Of a DNA stretch of 11,874 bases, positions 5,651 to 11,874 are shown piece by piece. Within the stretch, counting starts at the first letter, position 1; each line of letters starts with the position of its first letter. The notes under the pieces are model-generated. The model saw only the letters and a list, made by a program, of their open reading frames with translations, was not told where the DNA came from and did not search any database. Origin of the DNA: Clostridia bacterium (GTDB lineage: Bacteria > Bacillota > Clostridia > Oscillospirales > CAG-272); NCBI GenBank assembly GCA_017407375.1, contig JAFQWT010000175.1, positions 1 to 11,874 on the forward strand. Reading direction: 5' to 3'. The position numbers were made by a program, and so were the translations under genes.

Positions 5651-6925
5651 TCAGTTGAAATACCCGGCCCTCATCTTTGAGAACTCATGTTTCAGTTTTT
5701 CCACGTCCAGTGTCGTAAATTCACCGTTTTCATATAAAATCCTGCCATCGACCATGGTAAGGCAGACGTCGGCGGCGGAGGCCGAGTAGGCCAGGGCCGT
5801 CACAGGGGCGACCACGGGCAGGTTCGATAGCCCCGTAAGGTCGAAAAGCGCAAGGTCGGCACAGCACCCGACCGCAAGGCGGCCCGTGTCCTCCCTCCCC
5901 TGGGAGCGCGCACCGTTCTCGGTTGCCAGGCGCAGTCCCTCGGCCGCGGTAAAGCCCTCGGGCCGCCGCGTGATGCCCTTTCCAAGGAGGAGCGCCGTCT
6001 GCATCTCACGGAGGAGATCCAAGCGGTTGTTGGAGGCGGCACCGTCCGTACCCAGCGCCACCGTGACCCCTGCAGCCACCGTCTCTCCAAGCGGCATCAC
6101 GCCGCTACCAAGCTTCAGGTTGCTGATGGGGTTATGCACCGCCGTGGCCCCGTGGGAGGCGAGGATCTCACGGTCGGCCTCGTCAAGATACACGCAGTGG
6201 GCGGCCACCACGGGCACCTCAAACAGGCCGTTATCAAGGAAAAAGCGCGTCGGCGTTACGCCGTGGCGGCCAAGGCACTCCCTGTGCTCCTTCTCGGTCT
6301 CCGAGAGGTGGATCTGCACGCGGGCCGACCGCTTGGCGGCACACGCGGCCACATAACGCACGCAGGGCGCCACGTTGGTGTACTCGGCATGGAGCGAAAG
6401 GTCGATGCGGATCCTCCCCTCCTCGGCGCCGTTCCAGGCGGTGTGAAGGGCCAGGGCCTCCTGCACGCGGGTGTCGGCCGCGTAATCGGCCGTCTCGTCA
6501 AAGGAAACGATGCTGCGCGAGAGGTTGGCCTTGATGCCCCCCTCGGCCACGGCGCGCGCCGTGGCATCGCAGAAGAAGTACATATCCGAGAAGGACGTCA
6601 CTCCCCCCGCCAGCATCTCGGCCACGGCCAGCCCACTGGCCAGGTAGACCGAGCGGTCACTCAGAAGGTCCTCGGCGGGAAAGATGCGCTCGTTCAGCCA
6701 GCGGTCGAGGGGGAGGTCCTCCCCATACCCGCGCAAAAGCGTCATTGCCGCGTGGCAATGGGTGTTCACAAGCCCCGGTGTCAGGAGCTTGCCGCGCCCG
6801 TCGATCACGCGGTCAAAGGGCCCTTGGGGCCGCTCCGGCGTGATGGCGGCAATGCGCCGCCCCTCCACCGTTACAAAGGCGGTCTCCCCTGTCGGGAGCC
6901 ATACACTGTCAAATAAGATACTCAT
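5651..6925 (-). CDS. mtaD: 5-methylthioadenosine/S-adenosylhomocysteine deaminase
   Basis: A metal-dependent amidohydrolase of the MtaD/SsnA/TrzN-like group. MtaD removes the 6-amino group of methylthioadenosine or S-adenosylhomocysteine, giving the inosine analogue and ammonia, and so recycles products of SAM-dependent reactions. The 424-residue protein has all expected metal and catalytic positions: H56 and H58 in GLVNTHCH, H179 in SLHAEYT, H206 and E209 in QIHLSET, H243 in AAHC, and D294 in LGTDGAASNN. The N- and C-terminal composite beta-sandwich parts (about 1-50 and 350-424) are also there, so it is full length. The ATG has a GGGG-rich site 6 nt upstream and lies 3 nt after the kinase stop. 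spoVB follows after 16 nt. Related deaminases for guanine, cytosine or other aminopurines share the fold. The motif order fits MtaD best, but substrate is inferred. Confidence 0.88.
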   Translation of the reverse strand: MSILFDSVWLPTGETAFVTVEGRRIAAITPERPQGPFDRVIDGRGKLLTPGLVNTHCHAAMTLLRGYGEDLPLDRWLNERIFPAEDLLSDRSVYLASGLAVAEMLAGGVTSFSDMYFFCDATARAVAEGGIKANLSRSIVSFDETADYAADTRVQEALALHTAWNGAEEGRIRIDLSLHAEYTNVAPCVRYVAACAAKRSARVQIHLSETEKEHRECLGRHGVTPTRFFLDNGLFEVPVVAAHCVYLDEADREILASHGATAVHNPISNLKLGSGVMPLGETVAAGVTVALGTDGAASNNRLDLLREMQTALLLGKGITRRPEGFTAAEGLRLATENGARSQGREDTGRLAVGCCADLALFDLTGLSNLPVVAPVTALAYSASAADVCLTMVDGRILYENGEFTTLDVEKLKHEFSKMRAGYFN

Positions 6926-6928
6926 ACG

Positions 6929-7837
6929 TCACCCCAAGAACTCCCGATAGACCGAGGTCGCGGGAATATAGGTCTTTGAAATCTCATCCATGCGGGAAAG
7001 CAGGGAAAGAAGCCGCTGTCCCTCCTCATAAAAGGCGTTCTCCCGCGGGAGCGAGGTAAGGAGAGGCGAGAGGTAGGGCTTGAGCGCCGAAAGCTCATAC
7101 CCAAGGGTCGAGTCGATCACCACGTCCGCCGTACCGACGTAAGGCAGGATGTGGGTCTTTTCGTTATCGCGGACGCTCTCCCAAAGCGCCAGCGTGAAGG
7201 CGGGTGCCGCCCCACGGAAGTTGTAGTCACGGACAAGGCGGCGCAAAAGGCGGAGCTCGGTGCGGTCGATGACCTCACCCGAAACCGAGAGTCCCCGCTC
7301 GGCAAAGGCGAAGACCGAGGCATACGGGTGGCCGCGAAAATGCGCGGTGACCTCGGGATAGATCGCCTGGATCCCTTCAAAAATATAAACGTCGTACTCA
7401 CCGTGCGGCACCGTGACGGTGCCCGAGCGGCGCCCTGTCAGAAAATCAAACCGCGGCAGGGTGGCGGTGCGCCCCGCAAGGATATCGCCAACGGCGGTGG
7501 CAAAGGTGTCCATATCGATGGTGGAGGGAGAATCAAAGTCGATCCTCCCGCCCGTGGCGGCCGCCCTCTCGATGAGGAGCGCGCGGTCGTAAAAGAAATC
7601 GTCGATCGAGACCACGTGCACGCGGGCGCCCGCCTCGGAGAACTCCGAGATGAGCTTGTTGGCGGTCGTGGTCTTGCCGGAGCAGGTGGGACCCGAGAGG
7701 AGGACGGTGCGGCAGTCGGGCATGGCGAGAACACGGCGGACGGCCTCGTCCAGCGCGGCCTCATACCCCGCCTCACACGAAAGGACGTACGCCCGCTTGT
7801 CGGCCTCACCCTCAAATACCGTTCTTGCCTCGATCAT
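6929..7837 (-). CDS. Uridine-kinase-like P-loop nucleoside kinase
   Basis: A 302-residue member of the phosphoribulokinase/uridine kinase family, predicted to transfer phosphate from ATP to a nucleoside. Seen directly are the Walker A GPTCSGKT at 49-56, the acidic SIDDFFYDR around 78-85, the PRFDFLTGRR substrate loop, the strand YDVYIFEGIQAI, the arginine-rich LRLLRRLVRDYNFRG and a C-terminal TADVVIDSTLGYELSALKPYL. These parts resemble the kinase half of the longer clostridial proteins (around 550 residues) that carry TGS and threonyl-tRNA-synthetase-like domains in front. Here only about 45 unassigned residues precede Walker A, so the accessory half is absent. The start overlaps the hemZ stop as ATGA, so a longer N-terminus in this frame is not expected. 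True substrate is unknown; calling it udk would go too far. Confidence 0.82.
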   Translation of the reverse strand: MIEARTVFEGEADKRAYVLSCEAGYEAALDEAVRRVLAMPDCRTVLLSGPTCSGKTTTANKLISEFSEAGARVHVVSIDDFFYDRALLIERAAATGGRIDFDSPSTIDMDTFATAVGDILAGRTATLPRFDFLTGRRSGTVTVPHGEYDVYIFEGIQAIYPEVTAHFRGHPYASVFAFAERGLSVSGEVIDRTELRLLRRLVRDYNFRGAAPAFTLALWESVRDNEKTHILPYVGTADVVIDSTLGYELSALKPYLSPLLTSLPRENAFYEEGQRLLSLLSRMDEISKTYIPATSVYREFLG

Positions 7838-9351
7838 TCTCTTTCTCCTTGAAAGAAGGAAAGGATCCTCTCCCTCTTGGATTTGAGACCCGCCGACGGG
7901 TCCCCCTCGCGGAGGCGGGCGGCGTCTCTTAAGTATTCATATGGATATTTCGGCATAAATATGCGCTCGATGAGTGCATTGGCTGCCGCAGGGCTCTCAC
8001 GGCGCACCAGCTTGGTGACGGCGCCCGCCCCCACGGCAAAGATGCTGTGCAGCTCCTCCATCATAAATATGTTATAGAGCCCCTCGGTGCCGGGGAGGGC
8101 GTAGCCCACGTTCTCAAGGTTGCCGACCGTGTTCTTCTGGCGGTACATATAGTAGGGGCGGTAGCCCGCCAGCTTGGTCCGCATCTGGGAATACTCCACG
8201 CTCTTGGCGGCATCGGCCGAGCCAAGGGCATAGATGCCGTCCTTCTGACGGAGGGCGGCCGAGCGCTTGACGCAGAAGGTATGCACCGTGATGTTCTCGG
8301 GTGCCAGCGCCATGACCTTATCGAGAGAATCCGAAAAGATACGGAAGGTGTCCTCAGGAAGCCCCGCGATCATATCGACGTTGATGGCGCCGATCTCGGC
8401 CTCACGGGCCAGCGAGAACGCGCGGTAAAACTCCTCCACGGTATGGTGGCGGCCGATCGAGCGGAGGACCTCCTCCGAGAGGGTCTGCGGGTTGACGCTG
8501 ATGCGCCCCGCGCCCCCCATGCGGATGGCATCCAGCTTTTCACGCGTGATGGTATCGGGGCGCCCTGCCTCCACGGTAAACTCAAGCAGTGTCGAGGGGT
8601 CAACGTTTTTGCCGATACACGCAAGGAGCGCCGACATCTGGTGTGGGTCAAGGACGGTCGGTGTGCCGCCGCCGATGTAGACGGTGGCCACACGGAGGCC
8701 AAGCTCACGGATGGTGGCAAAGATATCGTCGATGTCCCGATACAGCTCAAGCAGGTACTCGTCAATGAGCGAGAGGAGCTTGCCCGAGGTATAGGAGACA
8801 AAGGAGCAGTAAGCACAGCGCGAGGGGCAGAAGGGGATCGCGATGTACACGCTGCAAAGGTCGCTTGGGAGCTTGTGTGTCAGCTTCATCTCGGTCGAGG
8901 CGACCGAAACGGCCAGCGCCGCCTTGCGCGGATTCAGGAAATACTCGTCACGCAGGATGGCGCGGGAATTGCGGATACCGTTCCCCTTGGCGATCAGCTC
9001 ACTGGCGACCTTGGCAGGGCGCACCCCCGTGAGGATCCCCCACGGCGGCGTATAGGAAAAGAAGGCCTTCCCTGCCGCAAACACGGCGCGGCCCACGGCG
9101 ATCTTCTCGGCCCTGGCGGCACTTCTTTCGGGGCCGATGTCCGAGGCGCCCTCGCCCCTTGTTTCCTTGTCCCCCAAGCGCATGGTGGCCACCGAGCGGA
9201 CGGTGTCCCCCTCACGGATGAGCGAGACGGTCACCTCGGGGACGTCGGGTCCTGCCTGCTCACTCTCCGAGAAGGTGGCACCCGGGAAAAAGACCATGCA
9301 CAGCGTTTGGACGTAATAGCGGTTGATGGCCCCCTCGATCTTAAGGATCAT
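7834..9351 (-). CDS. hemZ: HemZ-type radical SAM coproporphyrinogen III dehydrogenase
   Basis: HemZ belongs to the HemN-like radical SAM enzymes, which oxidatively decarboxylate coproporphyrinogen III to protoporphyrinogen IX without oxygen. The 505-residue product starts with a HemZ-like region (MILKIEGAINRYY, CMVFFPGATF) followed by TPPWGILTGVRPAK at 101-114. The radical SAM core has the cluster motif CPSRCAYC (C175, C179, C182) and the SAM-binding YIGGGTPT at 225-232. A C-terminal part includes YYMYRQKNTVGNLENVGYA, typical of the family. Length is normal. Other family members are haem chaperones (HemW) or haem-degrading enzymes, and many Clostridia carry hemZ without an evident full haem pathway, so the reaction is an inference. 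It overlaps dtd by ATGA at its start and the kinase by ATGA at its end, which points to translational coupling. Confidence 0.9.
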   Translation of the reverse strand: MILKIEGAINRYYVQTLCMVFFPGATFSESEQAGPDVPEVTVSLIREGDTVRSVATMRLGDKETRGEGASDIGPERSAARAEKIAVGRAVFAAGKAFFSYTPPWGILTGVRPAKVASELIAKGNGIRNSRAILRDEYFLNPRKAALAVSVASTEMKLTHKLPSDLCSVYIAIPFCPSRCAYCSFVSYTSGKLLSLIDEYLLELYRDIDDIFATIRELGLRVATVYIGGGTPTVLDPHQMSALLACIGKNVDPSTLLEFTVEAGRPDTITREKLDAIRMGGAGRISVNPQTLSEEVLRSIGRHHTVEEFYRAFSLAREAEIGAINVDMIAGLPEDTFRIFSDSLDKVMALAPENITVHTFCVKRSAALRQKDGIYALGSADAAKSVEYSQMRTKLAGYRPYYMYRQKNTVGNLENVGYALPGTEGLYNIFMMEELHSIFAVGAGAVTKLVRRESPAAANALIERIFMPKYPYEYLRDAARLREGDPSAGLKSKRERILSFFQGERE

Positions 9352-9812
9352 GCGCGGCCTCCCTTGCGGAGCACCGCGGAATCCATAACGATCGTGACAG
9401 GGCCGTTGGCCGCCACCGTGATGTCCATATGCGCGCCAAACACGCCGTTCTCTACGGTGCCCACCCGCTCACGGAGAAGCTCCGAGAAGCGCTGATACAG
9501 CGGGTCGGCCACGGCGGGCGGGGCGGCACGGAGATAGTCGGGGCGGTTGCCCTTGGCATAATTGGCGGCAAGGGTAAAGTTGGACACCACAAGGGCGCCG
9601 CCGCCGATATCCACGACCGACAGATTCATTTTGTCATTCTCGTCGCTGAAAATACGGAGCTTTGCGATCTTTTCGGCGAGGAGGCGGGCATCCTCCTCGG
9701 TATCCTCCTCCAAAACGCCAAGGAGGATAAACAGCCCTTTGTCGATGCGGCCGGCCGGCTCCCCGTCAGCAATGACGGAGGCGGAATGCACGCGCTGTAA
9801 TACTGCTATCAT
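9348..9812 (-). CDS. dtd: D-aminoacyl-tRNA deacylase
   Basis: Dtd hydrolyses D-amino acids wrongly attached to tRNA (also glycine on tRNA-Ala), a proofreading step in the cytoplasm. The 154-residue protein has the length and fold markers of DTD: MIAVLQRVHSASV at the N-terminus, LFILLGV at 27-33, KIAKLRIFSDENDKMNLSV, and the VSNFTLAANYAKGNRPDY segment, which corresponds to the SQFTL motif with Asn in place of Gln. Near the C-terminus FGAHMDITVAANGPVTIVMD contains the Gly-cisPro motif (GPVT) that rejects L-amino acids. The ATG lies 2 nt after the rel stop. Its ribosome site, AGCAGG, is built into the last codons of rel, so it depends on rel translation. The rel-dtd-hemZ order is common in Clostridia. 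Confidence 0.95.
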   Translation of the reverse strand: MIAVLQRVHSASVIADGEPAGRIDKGLFILLGVLEEDTEEDARLLAEKIAKLRIFSDENDKMNLSVVDIGGGALVVSNFTLAANYAKGNRPDYLRAAPPAVADPLYQRFSELLRERVGTVENGVFGAHMDITVAANGPVTIVMDSAVLRKGGRA

Positions 9813-9814
9813 AC

Positions 9815-11874
9815 TTACCTGCTAATGCCGCGCACAACGTCATAAATGCCGTCGATCTTGCGGAGTCTTGAAATAATGGAGCGGAAATGGCTGACGTTCT
9901 TACAGCCGATGGAAAGGTTGATGGTGGCCTTCTCGTCGGTGGGAGAGTTGGCGGTGTTAACGCTGATGATGGCCACGCGCATCTCGGCCAAGGCGACCGA
10001 AACGTCCGCCAGAAGGCCGATGCGGTTGTCGGCATAGATCTTAAGGAGCGCCTCAAAGAGGTTCTCATTCTCCCGTGAGACAAACTCGTCCTCCCAGTGC
10101 GCCTCCACCCAGCGGCTGCGCACCTCGGGGTCGGCAAGGCCGCGGACGGCGTTCGGACAGTCACGCTTGTGGACCGAGGTCCCGAAGCCGCGGGTGACAA
10201 AGCCGATGACCTCGTCTCCCGGGAGAGGGTTGCAGCATTTGGCAAACTTGATAAGGCACCCGCGGGCACCGTCCACGATGATGCCGCTGTCGTTTTTGAA
10301 GTTCTTCGGCCGTTGCGTCGTACGCAGGAGCGGCTTTTCCTCGGTGGCGGCGGGGGGCGGCACGCGGCGGTCAAATTCCTCGCGCAGCTTGCCCGCGATA
10401 TGCGAGACCGAAAGGCCGCCAAAGCCGATGGTGTTGAAGAAATCCTCGGCACCGCTGACACCCGTACGCTCGGCAACGCGCCCAACGACCGCGAGAAGGT
10501 CCTCCTCGGTGTAGGCACGACCGTAGCGGTCAAGCTCACGCTCGATCTCCTCCCGTCCCACCACGATGTTCTCAGCGCGGCGTTCCTTTTTGAACCAGGC
10601 ACGGATCTTGGCCGTGGTGCTTCCCGTTTTGGCGATCTTCAGCCAGTCACGGCTCGGCCCGCGGGAGGCCGAGGAGGTAAGGATCTCCACGATGTCGCCG
10701 TTTTGCGGCACACGGTCGATGGGGACGATGGAGCCGTTGATCTTGGCGCCCATCATCTTGTTGCCGACCGCCGAGTGGATGGCGTAGGCAAAGTCGATGA
10801 CCGTGGCGCCGAGCGGCAGGCAGATGACGTCCCCGCGCGGGGTAAAGACAAAGGTCTCGTCGCGGAAGACGTCGGTCTTGAAGGCGCTCATAAAGTCGTC
10901 GGGGTCGCGTGCGGGATCGTCCGACTCCAGAAGCTGGGCGATCCAGCGGAGCTTATCGTCGATCTCCTCGCGGCTGCTCTTCTCCCCCGTTTTGTACTTC
11001 CAGTGCGCGGCGATACCGTACTCGGCCACATGGTGCATCTCCACCGTACGGATCTGCACCTCAAAGGGGATGCCGTCATGCCCCATCACGGTGGTGTGGA
11101 GCGAGCGGTACATATTGGATTTCGGCGTGGAGATATAGTCCTTAAAGCGCCCGGGCACCGAGCGGAAGAGCTCGTGAATGAGGCCAAGCGCCGTGTAGCA
11201 CTCCAGCTCGCTCTCCACGATCACACGGAGGGCATAGAAGTCGTAAACGTCGTCAAAGCCCTTGTTTTGCGAATAGATCTTGCGGTAAAGACTGTAAACG
11301 CTCTTGACCCGCCCCTCCATGGCACAGCGGATGTTGTTTTCCGCGAGCTTTGCCATGATCTCGGCCCTGGCAACGTCGATAAGGTCGTGCGTTTTGCCGT
11401 ACTTTCCCTCGATCTCAGCCGAGATCTCGCCGTAGCCGATGGGGTCGAGATACCGCAGACTGATGTCCTCCAGCTCCTGCTTGATGCGCTGCATACCAAG
11501 GCGGTGAGCCAGGGGCGCATAGATATACATGGTCTCCAGCGAGATCGTGCGGCGCTTTTCGTCGGATTTGGCGTCCAGCGTACGCATATTGTGCAGGCGG
11601 TCACACAGCTTGACAAAGATGACGCGGATGTCCTTCGACATGGCGAGAAGCATCTTGCGGATGTTCTCGATATGCGCCTCCTCCTTATCCTCAAAGCGCA
11701 CCGTCACGATCTTGGTAACGCCCTCAACGATCATAGCCACGTCCTCGCCAAAGCGGCGGCGCAGCTCCTCGTAGTCGGTCTTCCCCGCGCAGTCCTCCAG
11801 CGTATCGTGCAAAAGCGCCGCGCAGATCGAGTCGGTATCCAGCTCAAGCTCCGCGATGATGGAGGCCACGGCCA
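9815..11874 (-). CDS. relA: Bifunctional (p)ppGpp synthetase/hydrolase Rel, 5' end missing
   Basis: Rel makes and degrades (p)ppGpp in response to uncharged tRNA on the ribosome. The window holds all but about the first 55 residues, by comparison with catalytic positions in Rel of Streptococcus. The frame runs through the window edge, so the GTG near 11869 is internal. Hydrolase domain: HDTLEDC and KLCDRLHNMRTL keep the HD-type metal ligands. Synthetase domain: FDDVYDFYALR and PFEVQIRT carry the catalytic Asp and Glu. The RFKD motif (in VPGRFKDYI) is the form found in bifunctional Rel, not in synthesis-only RelA. Then follow a TGS domain (DETFVFTPRGDVICLPLGAT), a helical part, a zinc-finger-like region (KFAKCCNPLPGDEV, HKRDCPN) and a C-terminal ACT domain (NRIGLLADVSVALAE). 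Both activities are therefore expected. It is the first visible gene of the long operon. Confidence 0.96.
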   Translation of the reverse strand, partial: AVASIIAELELDTDSICAALLHDTLEDCAGKTDYEELRRRFGEDVAMIVEGVTKIVTVRFEDKEEAHIENIRKMLLAMSKDIRVIFVKLCDRLHNMRTLDAKSDEKRRTISLETMYIYAPLAHRLGMQRIKQELEDISLRYLDPIGYGEISAEIEGKYGKTHDLIDVARAEIMAKLAENNIRCAMEGRVKSVYSLYRKIYSQNKGFDDVYDFYALRVIVESELECYTALGLIHELFRSVPGRFKDYISTPKSNMYRSLHTTVMGHDGIPFEVQIRTVEMHHVAEYGIAAHWKYKTGEKSSREEIDDKLRWIAQLLESDDPARDPDDFMSAFKTDVFRDETFVFTPRGDVICLPLGATVIDFAYAIHSAVGNKMMGAKINGSIVPIDRVPQNGDIVEILTSSASRGPSRDWLKIAKTGSTTAKIRAWFKKERRAENIVVGREEIERELDRYGRAYTEEDLLAVVGRVAERTGVSGAEDFFNTIGFGGLSVSHIAGKLREEFDRRVPPPAATEEKPLLRTTQRPKNFKNDSGIIVDGARGCLIKFAKCCNPLPGDEVIGFVTRGFGTSVHKRDCPNAVRGLADPEVRSRWVEAHWEDEFVSRENENLFEALLKIYADNRIGLLADVSVALAEMRVAIISVNTANSPTDEKATINLSIGCKNVSHFRSIISRLRKIDGIYDVVRGISR

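Noticed and set aside
5651..5760. Internal promoter for spoVB in the AT-richer end of mtaD
   Set aside because: The region is less G+C-rich than its surroundings, but no pair of elements at correct spacing for sigma-A or sigma-E was found.
6134..7852. Plus-strand open frames of 260 and 233 codons opposite mtaD and the kinase
   Set aside because: Both are mirror frames of well-supported enzymes; no motif or start signal supports them.
8047..9495. Open frame of 482 codons on the plus strand, antisense to hemZ and dtd
   Set aside because: The minus-strand frame encodes an unmistakable radical SAM protein. The plus frame shows no family motif, has a low-complexity G+C-driven composition and no ribosome site of note; it is a shadow.
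11867..11869. GTG near the window end as the start of rel
   Set aside because: The codons before it stay open and the sequence sits in the middle of the hydrolase domain; about 55 residues must lie outside the window.
1..11874. CRISPR array, tRNA genes, insertion sequence or phage remnant
   Set aside because: No regular repeat-spacer series, cloverleaf-like sequence, transposase motif or flanking inverted repeats were seen on either strand.

Overview
This window looks like chromosomal DNA of an endospore-forming Bacillota, most likely class Clostridia, with G+C-rich coding sequence. The evidence is the conserved block spoVB, mazG, HU, rqcP (S4 protein), yabP, yabQ, and an adjoining rel-dtd-hemZ block of the kind common in Clostridia. 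I do not try to place it below class. Every gene I can support is on the minus strand, so the order of transcription is from high to low coordinates. No tRNA, rRNA, CRISPR array, insertion sequence or phage gene was seen.

Region A (11874 to 3310) is one tightly packed run: rel (start beyond the window), dtd, hemZ, a uridine-kinase-like P-loop kinase, an MTA/SAH deaminase (mtaD), and a SpoVB-type flippase whose reading frame runs on without a stop into a complete MazG. Intergenic gaps are 16 nt or less and two junctions are ATGA overlaps, so this is probably one operon. It appears to end in a weak hairpin plus U-run overlapping the stop codon at 3310. The common theme is alarmone, nucleotide and tRNA housekeeping, plus one sporulation membrane protein.

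Region B (3309 to 2502) is a separate short unit. An AT-rich spacer carries a good sigma-A-type promoter (TTGCAA, 17 nt, TATAAT with extended -10) that drives the genes for HU and the ribosome quality-control S4 protein RqcP. It is closed by two back-to-back intrinsic terminators.

Region C (2502 to 1) starts just beyond those terminators with a sequence resembling a mother-cell sigma-E promoter, 14 nt spacer included. It is followed by yabP, yabQ and a 3'-truncated glgB (glycogen branching enzyme), the last overlapping yabQ by ATGA. In many relatives divIC follows yabQ, so glgB is an unexpected occupant of that place. If the promoter is real, cortex formation and glycogen branching would be co-expressed in the mother cell.

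The most notable points are the in-frame SpoVB-MazG fusion with a sharp AT-rich dip at the joint, the apparently dead second MazG repeat, and the insulated yabP-yabQ-glgB sporulation unit. The rest is ordinary core genome; I saw no evidence for a wholly new system.
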